Shown here: positions 16,586-27,408 of the stretch, piece after piece | Numbering within the stretch: position 1 is the stretch's first letter | Layout: every line of letters starts with the position of its first letter | NCBI RefSeq assembly: GCF_022760175.1 | Contig: NZ_CP094326.1 | Span: 682,001-746,000 of the forward strand | Reading direction: 5' to 3' | Length of the DNA stretch: 64,000 nt | DNA from: Zhouia spongiae | Lineage (GTDB): Bacteria > Bacteroidota > Bacteroidia > Flavobacteriales > Flavobacteriaceae | The notes under the pieces: generated by a model | Databases searched by the model: none | The model's input: only the letters and a program-made list of their open reading frames with translations | What the model was told of the DNA's origin: nothing | Made by a program: the position numbers and the translations under genes

Positions 16586-17371
16586 ATGAATAAATTACTT
16601 ATAATAATCGCAACGATTTTTTTCTTACCAATTGAAACCGATGCCCCTGGTACACATAGCGCTTTCAGAGGCGGCGAATGGTTTCAGTTCAGAATCCACT
16701 ATGGCATTTTTAACGCCAGCTACGCAACGCTAAGCGTTAACGAAACATCATTAAACGGAAAAGACGTATATCATGTAGTCGGAAAAGGAAGCACCACAGG
16801 TCTTGCCAGAGTATTTTTTAAAGTTGACGATAATTATGAAAGCTATTTCGATAAAGAAAAGCTTGTCCCGTATAAATTTATACGGCAAATCGACGAGGGA
16901 GGATATACCAAAGATCTCGAAATAAATTTCAAACACGATCAGGATAAGGCCGTTGTGTTAAACCGAAAGCACAACAGAACGACTGTTATCGAAACCCCGG
17001 ATGGCATACAAGATCTTATTTCGGCCTTTTATTACCTCAGGAACAATTATGATTTTTCCTCTTTTAAAATAGGCCAGGAGGTTGACCTTGAACTGTTATA
17101 CGACGATGATGAAGTTTTCAACTTCAGACTACGTTTTCTAGGCTGGCAAACCTTAAACACAAAATTTGGCAAGGTCAGATGCCTCAAATTTCGCCCGTAT
17201 GTTCAATCGGGAAGGATCTTTAAGGAAAAGGAAAGTGTTACATTGTGGGTCAGTGACGACGACAACAGAATACCGATCAGAATACAGGCCGATCTGGTTA
17301 TCGGATCGTTAAAGGCAGATTTAAACGCCTTTAAAGGACTTAAACACCAATTTAAAATTCAGCTGGACTAA
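16586..17371 (+). CDS. DUF3108 domain-containing exported protein
   Basis: A 261-residue protein with an N-terminal export signal (MNKLLIIIATIFFLPIET). It has the DUF3108 pattern: GEWFQFRIHYGIFNASYATL near the start, the FFKVDDNYESYFD block, and the C-terminal VTLWVSDDDNRIPIRIQAD. DUF3108 proteins are periplasmic beta-rich proteins of unknown biochemical role. It is the first gene of a tight run with the tryptophan dioxygenase (2-bp gap), the M23 peptidase and pgi. Confidence 0.88.
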   Translation: MNKLLIIIATIFFLPIETDAPGTHSAFRGGEWFQFRIHYGIFNASYATLSVNETSLNGKDVYHVVGKGSTTGLARVFFKVDDNYESYFDKEKLVPYKFIRQIDEGGYTKDLEINFKHDQDKAVVLNRKHNRTTVIETPDGIQDLISAFYYLRNNYDFSSFKIGQEVDLELLYDDDEVFNFRLRFLGWQTLNTKFGKVRCLKFRPYVQSGRIFKEKESVTLWVSDDDNRIPIRIQADLVIGSLKADLNAFKGLKHQFKIQLD

Positions 17372-17373
17372 GA

Positions 17374-18339
17374 ATGGAAATAAAACCTGAAATTGCGGAA
17401 AGGATAGCAAAACTTGAAGAGAAATACAAAAATTCAGGGCAGGACCTAGGCTCTTATTTAGATGGTCTTTTACACGACAGGTATCTTACCTACTGGGACT
17501 ACATCCATCTGGATACCTTATTGAGTTTACAGATACCGCGGACCCATTTCCCCGACGAGGAGATCTTTATCATGTACCATCAGATTACAGAACTCTACTT
17601 TAAACTTATCATTCACGAACAAAAACAGCTTATTGATGACAAACTTCAACGGGCTGAGTTCTTCACCAAAAAAATAAACAGGATCAATAATTATTTCAGG
17701 GCATTGATATCGTCTTTTGAAATAATGATCACCGGAATGGAACGTGAACAATTTTTGCAATACAGGATGTCATTGCTGCCGGCCAGCGGTTTTCAGTCTG
17801 CACAATACAGAATGATTGAATTTTATTCGACCCCGATGGAAAACCTGGTGCATCTGTCTGTCAGGGATACGATGTCTGAAAAGAAGGAACTCGAAGAACT
17901 TTATGAAAATATTTACTGGAAAAAAGGAGCTACCGATATTGAAACCGGCGAAAAGACACTGACACTGAAACAGTTTGAATACAGATACACACCTCGTTTT
18001 ATGAGAATAGCCAACCAGGTAAAAAACACTACGTTGTATCAAAAATATTTACAGCTACCCGAAAAAGAAAAGAACAATAAAGATCTTATAAAGGCGTTAA
18101 GAACGCTAGACACCAATGCAAATGTACACTGGCCGTTGATGCATATGGGGTCTGCATATCGTTATTTAAGAAAAGATCAAAATACCATAGATGCCACTGG
18201 CGGAACCAATTGGAAGCAATTTTTACCTCCAAGTTATCAAAAAATCATCTTTTTTCCTGAACTTTGGAGCGATCAGGAAAAACTCGATTGGGGAAAACAA
18301 TGGGTCGATCATATGTTTAATCCGGAAAAAACAAATTAA
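17374..18339 (+). CDS. Tryptophan 2,3-dioxygenase family protein
   Basis: Haem protein that opens the indole ring of tryptophan to N-formylkynurenine, the first step of the kynurenine route. The 321 residues contain TYWDYIHLDTLLSLQ, the active-site block FIMYHQITELYFKLIIHE (about 64-82), and near the C-terminus MHMGSAYRYL with the presumed haem-ligand His, then ATGGTNWKQFLPP. It lies 2 bp after DUF3108 and ends exactly where the M23 gene begins. No other kynurenine-pathway gene is seen here, so the physiological link to its envelope-gene neighbours is unclear. Confidence 0.88.
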   Translation: MEIKPEIAERIAKLEEKYKNSGQDLGSYLDGLLHDRYLTYWDYIHLDTLLSLQIPRTHFPDEEIFIMYHQITELYFKLIIHEQKQLIDDKLQRAEFFTKKINRINNYFRALISSFEIMITGMEREQFLQYRMSLLPASGFQSAQYRMIEFYSTPMENLVHLSVRDTMSEKKELEELYENIYWKKGATDIETGEKTLTLKQFEYRYTPRFMRIANQVKNTTLYQKYLQLPEKEKNNKDLIKALRTLDTNANVHWPLMHMGSAYRYLRKDQNTIDATGGTNWKQFLPPSYQKIIFFPELWSDQEKLDWGKQWVDHMFNPEKTN

Positions 18340-19602
18340 ATGCTTAGAAAACTCTTGTTGGGAACGCTGGTAATTATAAGTATATCAGCATGTAAGAAAG
18401 AAAAAGAAAATGTTAATGAAGAAAAGCAAGTAGTTATTGAAAAACCAAAAGAGGTTAATGAATTTGGTTTTAACCTCAACAATTTTTTTGTGCTTCGCGA
18501 TACGATAAAACAAGGCGATAGCTTTGGAGAGATCCTGGCCAAAAATAAAATTGACTATTCACGGGTATACCAAATCGCCGAAAAGACCAAAGACAGCTTT
18601 GACATCAGAAGGCTTCAGGCAGGAAAACCTTACACTATCCTGTGTTCTAAGGACTCTTTGCAAATACCCCAATGCTTTATCTATCAGCCGAACAAAATTG
18701 ATTATGTGGTTGTTAACTTTGCCGACTCCATTCACGCTTACTCTAAAAAGAAACCCGTAAAGATCGTAGAACGGGAAGCCACGGGGACCATCAGCAGTTC
18801 GTTATCAGAAGCCATCCTGGAAAAAGGCATGGACTACCAGGTGTCGCATGAGCTTGCAGACATCTATGCCTGGACCATCGACTTTTTCAGGTTGCAGACA
18901 GGCGACCGGTTTAAAGTTATCTACGAAGAAAGATATATCGACGATACCATATATGCAGGAATGGGCAAGATCAAAGCTGCTTATTTTGAACACCTCGATG
19001 AATCGTTCTATGCCTTCAGGTTTAAAACAGACACCATTAACGACAGAAGCGACTATTATACTGATGATGCTAATTCGTTAAGAAGATTCTTCTTAAAAGC
19101 TCCTTTAAACTATTCCCGAATATCCTCACGTTATTCAAGGAAGAGGTTCCACCCTGTACAAAAACGATGGAAAGCACATTTAGGTACCGACTATGCAGCT
19201 CCGAGAGGAACTCCCATATGGGCAACAGCTAACGGTATTGTTACCAAATCGGGTTACACAGCCGGAAATGGTAAATACGTAAAAATCCGTCACAACAGCG
19301 TTTACGAAACCCAATACCTTCATATGTCTAAAAGGGCTGCCAAGGTTGGCGAATATGTAAAACAAGGAGATATTATAGGATATGTAGGAAGTACAGGTCT
19401 GGCAACAGGCCCCCACGTGTGCTATCGTTTCTGGAAGAACGGGAAACAGGTAGACCCTTTCAGCCAGGACCTGCCATCGGCAGAACCTATCAAACCGGAA
19501 ATAAAAGAACGATATCTTGAATTCATCCAACCGATTAAAACTCAGTTAGACAACATTATTTTTGAAGAAGAGAGAGAAGAATTTATTGCAGAATTAAATT
19601 AA
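18340..19602 (+). CDS. M23-family peptidoglycan endopeptidase, lipoprotein
   Basis: Cell-wall peptidase that cuts peptidoglycan cross-links. The 420 residues start with a lipoprotein signal ending ISAC. The LytM domain is at about 265-385: [14 protein letters not shown] gives the first zinc His and Asp, TQYLHMS a catalytic His, and [11 protein letters not shown] the last motif. The usual final HxH reads HVC here, so one zinc ligand is a Cys. I believe this form is common in Bacteroidota M23 proteins. The ATG abuts the previous stop codon, indicating translational coupling. Confidence 0.87.
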   Translation: MLRKLLLGTLVIISISACKKEKENVNEEKQVVIEKPKEVNEFGFNLNNFFVLRDTIKQGDSFGEILAKNKIDYSRVYQIAEKTKDSFDIRRLQAGKPYTILCSKDSLQIPQCFIYQPNKIDYVVVNFADSIHAYSKKKPVKIVEREATGTISSSLSEAILEKGMDYQVSHELADIYAWTIDFFRLQTGDRFKVIYEERYIDDTIYAGMGKIKAAYFEHLDESFYAFRFKTDTINDRSDYYTDDANSLRRFFLKAPLNYSRISSRYSRKRFHPVQKRWKAHLGTDYAAPRGTPIWATANGIVTKSGYTAGNGKYVKIRHNSVYETQYLHMSKRAAKVGEYVKQGDIIGYVGSTGLATGPHVCYRFWKNGKQVDPFSQDLPSAEPIKPEIKERYLEFIQPIKTQLDNIIFEEEREEFIAELN

Positions 19603-19604
19603 GC

Positions 19605-21257
19605 ATGGCATTAAGCAACTTGAACCCAATCAATACTGAGGCCTGGAAAAAGCTTCAGCTACACCATCAGGAAATTAAAAATCTAAACATGAAATCGCTC
19701 TTTGCTGAAGACAGTGAAAGAGCCGATTCATTTACCATTAAATGGAATGATTTTTACGTCGATTATTCAAAGAACAGGATTACGCCCCAAACCAGGTCGC
19801 TACTACTTCAACTGGCTAAGGAATGCAATCTGGAAGATGCAGTAAAAAGATACTTTTCAGGAGACATCATTAACGAAACTGAAGGCCGGGCCGTACTACA
19901 CACTGCCCTCAGGGCAAAAGAAAATGACACCGTATTGGTTGACGGAAAAAATGTAATTCCTGAAATTTTCGCTGTTAAAAATAAAATAAAGGAATTCTCG
20001 AATGCCGTCATTTCGGGATCAAAAAAAGGGTATACAGGTAAAGCCTTTACCGACATTGTTAACATCGGTATTGGAGGCTCCGACCTGGGTCCTGCCATGG
20101 TTACCGAAGCGCTACAGTTCTATAAAAATCATTTAAAGGTGCATTTCGTGAGCAATGTAGACGGAGACCATGTACACGAAACCATTAAAGACCTCAATCC
20201 CGAAACCACCCTGTTTATTATAGTTTCTAAAAGTTTTACAACCCAGGAAACACTGAGCAATGCACAAACCATCCGAAACTGGTTTTTATCAGATACATTC
20301 ACAACCGGTGAAAATGACATAGCCGGGCATTTTGTTGCGGTATCTACGAATTTGCCTAAAATCAAGGAATTCGGTATCAGCAGTGAAAATATATTCCCGA
20401 TGTGGGACTGGGTAGGCGGCCGTTTTTCCTTATGGAGCGCTGTAGGTTTATCGATAGCACTGGCTGTTGGATACGATAATTTTGAAGAACTACTTGAGGG
20501 TGCCTACGACATGGATGTGCATTTTAAAACCACACCATTCGAAAATAACATTCCGGTCATACTATCACTTCTAAGTATCTGGTATAATAATTTTTTCAAT
20601 GCAGAAAGCGAAGCGATCATCCCTTATACTCAATACTTAAACCGTTTTGCTGCCTACCTGCAACAAGGTATTATGGAGAGTAACGGAAAAAGCATCGACA
20701 GGGACGGTCACCTGGTAAATTACCAAACAGGCACTATCATCTGGGGTGAGCCCGGTACTAATTCCCAACATGCCTTTTTTCAATTAATACACCAGGGAAC
20801 CAAGCTAATTCCGGCAGATTTTATTGGCTTTACAAATTCTTTACACAAAGACAAAGATCACCACAACAAACTGATGGCTAATTTCTTTGCGCAGACGGAG
20901 GCACTTCTCAATGGTAAATCAGAGACCGAGGTACGCAGCGAATTAGAAGGAAAAATGGATGATAACACCATACAAAAACTCTTTCCTTATAAAGTATTTG
21001 AAGGCAACAAACCATCTACAACCATACTTATAGATAAATTAACCCCTAAAAGTATGGGGGCATTAATCGCCATGTATGAACATCAAATTTTCGTTCAGGG
21101 AGTTATCTGGAATATTTACAGTTATGATCAGTGGGGTGTAGAATTAGGGAAACAATTGGCAACAAAAATCCTGAAAGATCTCACAGCTGAAAATATTGAT
21201 AATCACGACTCTTCCACCCGAAATCTGATCAGATTTTTCAAGAAAAATCAAAAATAA
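19605..21257 (+). CDS. pgi: Glucose-6-phosphate isomerase
   Basis: Interconverts glucose 6-phosphate and fructose 6-phosphate in glycolysis and gluconeogenesis. The 550 residues show [15 protein letters not shown], the PGI signature [16 protein letters not shown], the catalytic Glu in [10 protein letters not shown], the His in [15 protein letters not shown], and [11 protein letters not shown] near the C-terminus. It follows the M23 gene by 2 bp and is the last gene of the DUF3108-TDO-M23-pgi run. Confidence 0.97.
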   Translation: MALSNLNPINTEAWKKLQLHHQEIKNLNMKSLFAEDSERADSFTIKWNDFYVDYSKNRITPQTRSLLLQLAKECNLEDAVKRYFSGDIINETEGRAVLHTALRAKENDTVLVDGKNVIPEIFAVKNKIKEFSNAVISGSKKGYTGKAFTDIVNIGIGGSDLGPAMVTEALQFYKNHLKVHFVSNVDGDHVHETIKDLNPETTLFIIVSKSFTTQETLSNAQTIRNWFLSDTFTTGENDIAGHFVAVSTNLPKIKEFGISSENIFPMWDWVGGRFSLWSAVGLSIALAVGYDNFEELLEGAYDMDVHFKTTPFENNIPVILSLLSIWYNNFFNAESEAIIPYTQYLNRFAAYLQQGIMESNGKSIDRDGHLVNYQTGTIIWGEPGTNSQHAFFQLIHQGTKLIPADFIGFTNSLHKDKDHHNKLMANFFAQTEALLNGKSETEVRSELEGKMDDNTIQKLFPYKVFEGNKPSTTILIDKLTPKSMGALIAMYEHQIFVQGVIWNIYSYDQWGVELGKQLATKILKDLTAENIDNHDSSTRNLIRFFKKNQK

Positions 21258-21414
21258 TTGTTAATAATTCAGTTTACAAGTTAATTAACCATACCCTATA
21301 CCGTTATATATTCTGTCTATATTTGTTATGCACGTATAATATTTAACATTGCCTTAATATAATAGTATGTTAAATAGTAGAATTTTGCACCGTAAAATCA
21401 AATTTAACTAACAA

Positions 21415-23967
21415 ATGAAGACAATTTACAATTGGATTTTTTCAGCAGTTTTTACTTTGGTAGCCACTGCAGCTTTTTCCCAGGGTACCGTTACCGGTAC
21501 TATCATGGATGGGGAATTTAACGAACCCTTACCGGGAGCAAACGTTATGGTTAAAGGCACCACTAACGGAACTTCCACCGACTTTAACGGTAAGTTTTCC
21601 GTTGATGTTTCTGAAAACTCGGGAACACTGGTTATTACTTACGTAGGATTTATTAAAAAAGAGGTTAAGTTCACTTTAACCGGAGGTAGCGCCAACCTGG
21701 GCACTATTGTTTTAAAAGCTGACGCACAGGAGCTGGAAGGGGTTGTTGTTGTCGGGTCAGGGGTTATTGATTTGGCTTCCGACAGGAAAACACCTGTTGC
21801 CGTATCGACCATAAAGGCAAGTGAAATCAGAGAGAAAGCAGCTAACTGGGATCTTCCGGAAATCTTAAAATCAACTCCTTCTGTACAAAATATAAAAGGG
21901 GGTGGTTTTGGAGACGGTAGTATGTTCCTAAGAGGTTTCGACCAAACCAATACAGCCTTCTTACTTAACGGACAGCCAATAAACGGAATGGAAGACGGTA
22001 AGATGTACTGGTCTAACTGGAGCGGTGTTTTGGACGTTGCCAATGCTGTACAGGTACAAAGAGGACTTGGAGCCTCCAAGCTGGCTATTTCTTCTGTGGG
22101 TGGAACAGTTAACATCGTTACAAAAACGATAGACCAAAGAGAAGGTGGTTTTGCACAGGCCTTGGTAGGCAACAATAACTATGTGAAAACCACTGCTTAT
22201 TATTCTACCGGAGTTAATGAAAAAGGCTGGTCTTTTTCTGCTATGTTAGGCCATTGGCAAGGTAACGGTTATGTAGATCATACTGATGGCCAAGGTCAAA
22301 CCTATTTTATATCCGTAGGTTATCAACCAAACGAAAATAACACCTTAAACTTCCTGATAACCGGAGCTCCTCAGTGGCACGCGGTAGCAGGTAGTGGCAG
22401 CATCGAATCTTTCTTAGAGAATGGGAGACGCTATAATTCATGGAATTTCTCCGGAGTAAACAGCCCTAACACTTTGAATGGTAAAGGCAATGTCTATCCG
22501 GGAGGTCGAAACATTTATCATAAACCGGTTGCCAATTTAAGCTGGGACTGGACAATAAATGAAAAATCTGGTTTATCTACCGTTCTATATGGCTCTATGG
22601 GTAGAGGTAGTTTTGCTCAAGCAATCACATCTGGCAACGATGTCCTTTATGCAAGAGGTTCAAACAATAATCATAATTGGTACGGTATAGTTACTAACTA
22701 CAACAATCAATTAACTGAAAACCTAAACTTTAACATAGGTGCTGATGCCCGTTTTTATAATGGTATCCATTTCAGGGATGTAAGGGAGTTTATTTCTGTT
22801 GACGCTGTAAATGCTTCTTCAGGATATAGTGGTGATTATGTACTTACAAGCGCAGGAGGTATTAATCCATGGAAAGCCTTTTTTAATCCAAATAATGACC
22901 ACGGTCAAAAGTTTGGTTACGATTATGAAGAACAGATTAATTATACCGGTGTATTTGGACAGCTAGAATATGCAAATGATGCCTTATCCGCTTTCTTCCA
23001 AGGTTCACTATCTACACAGTCACACGTGAGAACTGAGTTCTTAAACACTCAACAAGAAGGAAAATCTGAAGAATCGGACAAAATACACAATCCTGGTTTC
23101 AATGTTAAAGCCGGTATTGCCTACGCATTGGCACAAAACCACAAAGTATTTGCAAATGCAGGACATTACTCTCGTCAGCCTTTCCACGACGTCCTTTTTA
23201 GAGACAATAGAGGAAGTAACGAATATTTAATGCCGGAAGTAGAAAATGAAAAAATAACGGGTTTTGAAGCTGGTTATAAATTAGGAGGAAGTGCCTTCTC
23301 TGCAAACCTTAACCTGTATCACACCACATGGGATAACAGAACTTTACTCAGTGATAATGGTGAACAGGAAGAAGATTATATAGGATACCAAACCCAGGGT
23401 GTAAAACAGGTACACACTGGTGTAGAATTGGAAGTATTCACCAGACCTTTTGATAAATTAAAATTAAACGGCTTTATGTCAGTAGGCAACTGGAAATTTA
23501 AAGGCAATGGAAGTCAAAGGTCTTTTGATCAGGATGGAGATGAAATAGGCTCTGCTGTAACAGTAGAAATTGACGGCTTCAATGTGGGTGGTGCAGCTCA
23601 ATTTACAGCCGGAATTAATGCTGACTATGAAATTTTACCTAGATTCAGCGTTGATGGAGCATGGAATTTATACAACAATTTTTATTCTACAGGTTCTTTA
23701 ACCGAAGAAACATTAGAATTACCATCATACGATACTGTTGATGCAGGATTAAGTTACAAAATGCTTGTAGGACAAAATAAACAAAATTCAGTACAACTTA
23801 GATTTAACCTTAACAACGTATTCGACGAAGTGTATTTAGAATCTGTTAATGGAAATCTGGCGGCTTCAAATAATCCGGACGAAAACTACAAAGGCGTAAA
23901 TATTAACAACAACGGTAGGTTCGGTTACGGCAGAACCTGGAACTTTAGCTTACGCTACAACTTCTAA
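21415..23967 (+). CDS. TonB-dependent outer-membrane receptor with CarboxypepD_reg domain
   Basis: An 850-residue outer-membrane transporter energised by TonB. A signal peptide (to about residue 22) is followed by a carboxypeptidase regulatory-like domain (GTIMDGEFNEPLPGANVMVKG, about 28-110). A plug domain follows (about 125-235, with VQVQRGLGASKLAISSVGGTVNI), then a beta-barrel ending in the terminal Phe of FSLRYNF. No SusD partner lies beside it, so it need not be a glycan receptor; the substrate is unknown. It is transcribed alone, ending at the terminator at 23993. Confidence 0.92.
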   Translation: MKTIYNWIFSAVFTLVATAAFSQGTVTGTIMDGEFNEPLPGANVMVKGTTNGTSTDFNGKFSVDVSENSGTLVITYVGFIKKEVKFTLTGGSANLGTIVLKADAQELEGVVVVGSGVIDLASDRKTPVAVSTIKASEIREKAANWDLPEILKSTPSVQNIKGGGFGDGSMFLRGFDQTNTAFLLNGQPINGMEDGKMYWSNWSGVLDVANAVQVQRGLGASKLAISSVGGTVNIVTKTIDQREGGFAQALVGNNNYVKTTAYYSTGVNEKGWSFSAMLGHWQGNGYVDHTDGQGQTYFISVGYQPNENNTLNFLITGAPQWHAVAGSGSIESFLENGRRYNSWNFSGVNSPNTLNGKGNVYPGGRNIYHKPVANLSWDWTINEKSGLSTVLYGSMGRGSFAQAITSGNDVLYARGSNNNHNWYGIVTNYNNQLTENLNFNIGADARFYNGIHFRDVREFISVDAVNASSGYSGDYVLTSAGGINPWKAFFNPNNDHGQKFGYDYEEQINYTGVFGQLEYANDALSAFFQGSLSTQSHVRTEFLNTQQEGKSEESDKIHNPGFNVKAGIAYALAQNHKVFANAGHYSRQPFHDVLFRDNRGSNEYLMPEVENEKITGFEAGYKLGGSAFSANLNLYHTTWDNRTLLSDNGEQEEDYIGYQTQGVKQVHTGVELEVFTRPFDKLKLNGFMSVGNWKFKGNGSQRSFDQDGDEIGSAVTVEIDGFNVGGAAQFTAGINADYEILPRFSVDGAWNLYNNFYSTGSLTEETLELPSYDTVDAGLSYKMLVGQNKQNSVQLRFNLNNVFDEVYLESVNGNLAASNNPDENYKGVNINNNGRFGYGRTWNFSLRYNF

Positions 23968-23992
23968 GGAGGTAATCAATAATACTATTCTA

Positions 23993-24020
23993 AAACCCGG
24001 CAAAAGCCGGGTTTTGTTTT
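23993..24020 (+). terminator. Terminator after the TonB receptor
   Basis: AAAACCCGGC-AAAA-GCCGGGTTTT followed by GTTTTT forms a perfect intrinsic terminator. Confidence 0.93.
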
Positions 24021-24042
24021 TAACAAACAATACATACATTTG
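24014..24042 (+). promoter_or_regulatory. punA promoter
   Basis: TTG at 24014-24016, an 18-bp spacer and the consensus -7 box TACATTTG at 24035-24042 match the Bacteroidota promoter pattern, 23 nt before the punA ATG. The -33 element overlaps the T-run of the preceding terminator. Confidence 0.55.
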
Positions 24043-24064
24043 CTCAGATCAAATTATCGAATAA

Positions 24065-24880
24065 ATGACCTTGGAACAATTAAACGAAACCGTCGACTAT
24101 CTAAAAGAAAAAGGATTTGACCACCCAGAAACAGGAATTGTATTGGGTTCCGGCCTGGGAAAACTCGTTGATGAAATTTCAGAACCTATTATAGCGCATT
24201 ACAACCACATCCCTTTCTTTCCTCTGGCTACAGTTGAATTTCATAGCGGAAAACTCATATACGGAACACTAGAAGGAAAAAAAGTGGTAGTGATGCAGGG
24301 GAGGTTCCATCTTTATGAAGGATACGACCTTATAGATGTAACATACCCTATCCGGGTGATGCATCAACTAGGCATAAAAAAACTATTCGTTTCCAATGCC
24401 TCGGGAGCTATAAACCTCAATTTTAAAAAAGGTGATTTAATGCTTATTGAAGATCATATTAACTTATTAGGAGGTTCTCCCCTCGCCTTTAAAGGGGTTG
24501 GCCGGTTTGGAGAACGTTTTGCCGACATGAGTGAGCCCTATGATGTTGAAATGAAAAATGAACTTAAGCGCATTGCAAAACAAGAAAACATAGACCTCAA
24601 AAGCGGTATCTATGTATCTGTATTGGGACCACAACTGGAAACCAAAGCTGAATACAGAATGCTGAAAATAATCGGTGCTGATGCTGTAGGAATGAGCACC
24701 GTACCCGAAGTTATTGTGGCCAATCATTTAAAACTGCCTGTTGTGGCTGTATCTGTTATCACTGATATCGGCGATCCTGATAACCTGAAACCTGTCAGCA
24801 TTGATGAAATCATCGAAGTGGCCGGCAAGGCTGAACCCAAAATGAGCTGCCTGTTCAAGAAACTTATCAAAACTCAATAA
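24065..24880 (+). CDS. punA: Purine-nucleoside phosphorylase
   Basis: Phosphorolyses purine nucleosides to free base and ribose 1-phosphate in purine salvage. The 271-residue length and motifs fit the trimeric PNP-I family: VLGSGLGKL (phosphate Ser), VEFHSGKLIYG, MQGRFHLYEGY, SNASGAIN, GPQLETKAEYRM and VGMSTVPEVIVANHL. It is monocistronic with its own promoter and terminator. Confidence 0.96.
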   Translation: MTLEQLNETVDYLKEKGFDHPETGIVLGSGLGKLVDEISEPIIAHYNHIPFFPLATVEFHSGKLIYGTLEGKKVVVMQGRFHLYEGYDLIDVTYPIRVMHQLGIKKLFVSNASGAINLNFKKGDLMLIEDHINLLGGSPLAFKGVGRFGERFADMSEPYDVEMKNELKRIAKQENIDLKSGIYVSVLGPQLETKAEYRMLKIIGADAVGMSTVPEVIVANHLKLPVVAVSVITDIGDPDNLKPVSIDEIIEVAGKAEPKMSCLFKKLIKTQ

Positions 24881-24915
24881 AAAAGTCCTGATCGAACGAT
24901 CAGGACTTTTTTCTA
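24880..24915. terminator. Bidirectional terminator between punA and the YwqK-like gene
   Basis: AAAAAAGTCCTGATCG-AAC-GATCAGGACTTTTTT is a perfect palindrome flanked by A- and T-runs. It serves both convergent genes. Confidence 0.93.
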
Positions 24916-24929
24916 CGTTTAGATTGTTG

Positions 24930-25283
24930 TTAATTCTTCACCAACCGGCTTTCACTGTTCCAGGTAGTAACATTTGCTATTCGGTTATCTGTATAATCGA
25001 CCTCACTTAACTTACCATCTGCCCAGAAAAACCATTTTCCTGTTTTCTTACCTTGATCGTAATTTGCTATAGCTGTTTTTTTACCATCCAGGTCGTAAGA
25101 CACCCATTCTCCCTGAAGCTTCCCATTCAGATAATATCCTGCCTGTGCTACCTTTCCATTGTCGTGAAAGTAAGTTGCTTTTATCATATCATCCTGTTTC
25201 TCAAAAACAGGTTTTTTGCTATCTTCCTGTGCGTACAACGCAAAAGAAAACAAAAACGCTAATGTTAATGCTATCCTTTTCAT
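24930..25283 (-). CDS. Exported YwqK/MORN-like repeat protein
   Basis: A 117-residue protein with signal peptide MKRIALTLAFLFSFALYAQ. The mature part has short repeats of the form YYLNGKLQGEWVSYDLDGKK and YDQGKKTGKWFFWADGKLS, typical of MORN/YwqK proteins. Databases often call these toxin-antitoxin YwqK antitoxin; no toxin gene is adjacent and that name should not be taken literally. It may be a periplasmic scaffold, role unknown. It is convergent with punA. Confidence 0.82.
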   Translation of the reverse strand: MKRIALTLAFLFSFALYAQEDSKKPVFEKQDDMIKATYFHDNGKVAQAGYYLNGKLQGEWVSYDLDGKKTAIANYDQGKKTGKWFFWADGKLSEVDYTDNRIANVTTWNSESRLVKN

Positions 25284-25545
25284 AATGTTTGTTTTTTTAA
25301 ACGCTTTTGTCGACTTTATAATTTACATTACAATAACAAATATAATTTATTTTTTACTTTAAATCAACCTTTACGTAACATTAATTTAACATTGAGGTCA
25401 TAACCATTTGATTTTCAAACTTTAATTATGATCGGTTTAACAAATTCACCTTGTCCGCTCCCTTTAATTCAGACATCACTTAAAACCTGTAACCGTACAG
25501 ATATAAAAAGCTTTACAAAACCTTAAATCGTCTTATATAACTTAT

Positions 25546-25553
25546 TACCTTTG
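25546..25553 (+). promoter_or_regulatory. aspS -7 promoter element
   Basis: TACCTTTG matches TAnnTTTG exactly, 21 nt before the aspS ATG. The rest of the 291-bp gap 25284-25574 is very AT-rich with no gene or structured element that I can identify. Confidence 0.55.
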
Positions 25554-25574
25554 CAGCATTAAAATCAGCAGATA

Positions 25575-27323
25575 ATGTTTAGATCTTATACTTGTGGTGA
25601 GCTTCGCTCAACAAATATTAATGAGGAAGTAACATTGGCCGGATGGGTTCAGAAATCAAGAGATAAAGGATTTATGATCTGGGTCGATCTCAGGGACCGG
25701 TACGGCATCACCCAATTAATTTTTGATGAAGAAAGAACACCCGAAAGTGTTTTTAATCAGGCTAAGACCCTTGGTCGTGAATATGTAGTACAGGTAAAGG
25801 GGACTGTTATTGAGCGAGAGTCCAAGAACAAGAATATTCCTACCGGAGCTATCGAAGTACTGGTTTCAGACATTAAAATTTTAAATGAAGCTGAAACGCC
25901 TCCTTTTACTATCGAGGATAATACCGACGGTGGAGAAGACCTGAGAATGAAATATCGTTATCTGGATATTCGCAGGAACCCGGTAAAAGACAAATTAGTT
26001 TTTCGACATAAAGTCGCTATGGAAGTGCGCAACTATCTTTCAAAAGAAGGATTTATAGAGGTTGAAACCCCATATCTTATAAAATCGACTCCGGAGGGAG
26101 CCAGGGATTTCGTGGTACCGTCAAGAATGAACGAAGGACAGTTTTACGCCTTGCCCCAGTCGCCTCAAACCTTTAAGCAGCTTCTTATGGTTGGGGGACT
26201 TGACAAATACTTTCAGATTGTAAAATGTTTCCGTGATGAAGACCTGAGAGCGGACAGGCAACCCGAATTTACGCAGATTGACTGTGAAATGGCATTTGTA
26301 GAACAGGAAGACATTCTTAACATCTTCGAAGGTTTAACCAAATATCTGTTAAAGGAGATCAAAGGTGTTGAAACCGAAAAGTTTCCGAGAATAACTTATG
26401 CCGATGCCATGCGTAAATATGGTAACGATAAGCCGGACATACGTTTTGGAATGGAATTCGGCGAATTGAATACCGTTGCGCAACACAAAGACTTTAATGT
26501 ATTTAATACTTCCGAATTGGTAGCTGGTATTGCAGTTCCGGGCGCCGCCTCATATACCCGTAAGGAGATCGATCAACTTATTGACTGGGTTAAACGTCCG
26601 CAAGTTGGTGCTAAAGGGATGGTATACGTTAAATGCAATGACGACGGTACTTATAAATCTTCCGTCGACAAATTTTACGATCAGGAAGATCTTGCCAAAT
26701 GGGCCGAAAAAACAGGCGCTAAAGCAGGTGATCTGATCTGTGTATTATCCGGAAACACAAATGAAACAAGAGCTCAATTGAGCGCCTTAAGAATGGAACT
26801 CGCTGAACGTCTGGGCCTAAGAAATGCCCATGAGTTTGCTCCGTTGTGGGTTGTCGACTTTCCTTTACTGGAGTGGGATGAAGAAACCGAAAGATATCAT
26901 GCCATGCACCACCCTTTTACTTCTCCTAAACCGGAAGACCTTTCTCTTTTGGAATCAGATCCGGGCAAAGCAAGGGCCAATGCATACGATCTGGTACTGA
27001 ACGGTAATGAGATCGGAGGAGGATCGATACGTATCTTTGATCAGGAATTGCAAAGCAGAATGTTTTCACTGCTCGGATTTACCAAAGAAGAAGCAGAAGC
27101 TCAATTCGGCTTCCTGATGAACGCCTTTAAATACGGAGCCCCGCCACATGGAGGGATCGCATTTGGTTTTGATCGCCTGGTAGCTATATTGGGGGGGCAG
27201 GAAACGATCCGTGATTATATCGCTTTCCCTAAAAATAATGCTGGACGCGATGTTATGATCGATGCTCCGGCACCTATTGACGACGATCAATTAAAAGAAT
27301 TATGTTTAAAGATTGATCTTTAA
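25575..27323 (+). CDS. aspS: Aspartate--tRNA ligase
   Basis: Class II aminoacyl-tRNA synthetase charging tRNA-Asp. The 582 residues have an N-terminal OB-fold, motif 2 [18 protein letters not shown] (about 220-237), the bacterial GAD insertion domain (about 310-425), the GGSIRIFD segment, and motif 3 [15 protein letters not shown] near the C-terminus. Length and domain order are those of bacterial AspRS. A short hairpin follows and ends its transcript. Confidence 0.97.
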   Translation: MFRSYTCGELRSTNINEEVTLAGWVQKSRDKGFMIWVDLRDRYGITQLIFDEERTPESVFNQAKTLGREYVVQVKGTVIERESKNKNIPTGAIEVLVSDIKILNEAETPPFTIEDNTDGGEDLRMKYRYLDIRRNPVKDKLVFRHKVAMEVRNYLSKEGFIEVETPYLIKSTPEGARDFVVPSRMNEGQFYALPQSPQTFKQLLMVGGLDKYFQIVKCFRDEDLRADRQPEFTQIDCEMAFVEQEDILNIFEGLTKYLLKEIKGVETEKFPRITYADAMRKYGNDKPDIRFGMEFGELNTVAQHKDFNVFNTSELVAGIAVPGAASYTRKEIDQLIDWVKRPQVGAKGMVYVKCNDDGTYKSSVDKFYDQEDLAKWAEKTGAKAGDLICVLSGNTNETRAQLSALRMELAERLGLRNAHEFAPLWVVDFPLLEWDEETERYHAMHHPFTSPKPEDLSLLESDPGKARANAYDLVLNGNEIGGGSIRIFDQELQSRMFSLLGFTKEEAEAQFGFLMNAFKYGAPPHGGIAFGFDRLVAILGGQETIRDYIAFPKNNAGRDVMIDAPAPIDDDQLKELCLKIDL

Positions 27324-27342
27324 ACATTAATAACTAAACACT

Positions 27343-27370
27343 TATCCCGCTACATGCGGGATTTTTTTTC
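27343..27370 (+). terminator. Terminator after aspS
   Basis: ATCCCGC-TACAT-GCGGGAT followed by eight T residues; a compact intrinsic terminator. Confidence 0.92.
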
Positions 27371-27408
27371 ATCTTTGTTAATCTAATCATCCCTGAGATA
27401 AGTTTAAT

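Noticed and set aside
24930-25283. Toxin-antitoxin module suggested by YwqK similarity
   Set aside because: No partner toxin gene is present, and the protein has a signal peptide and MORN-like repeats.
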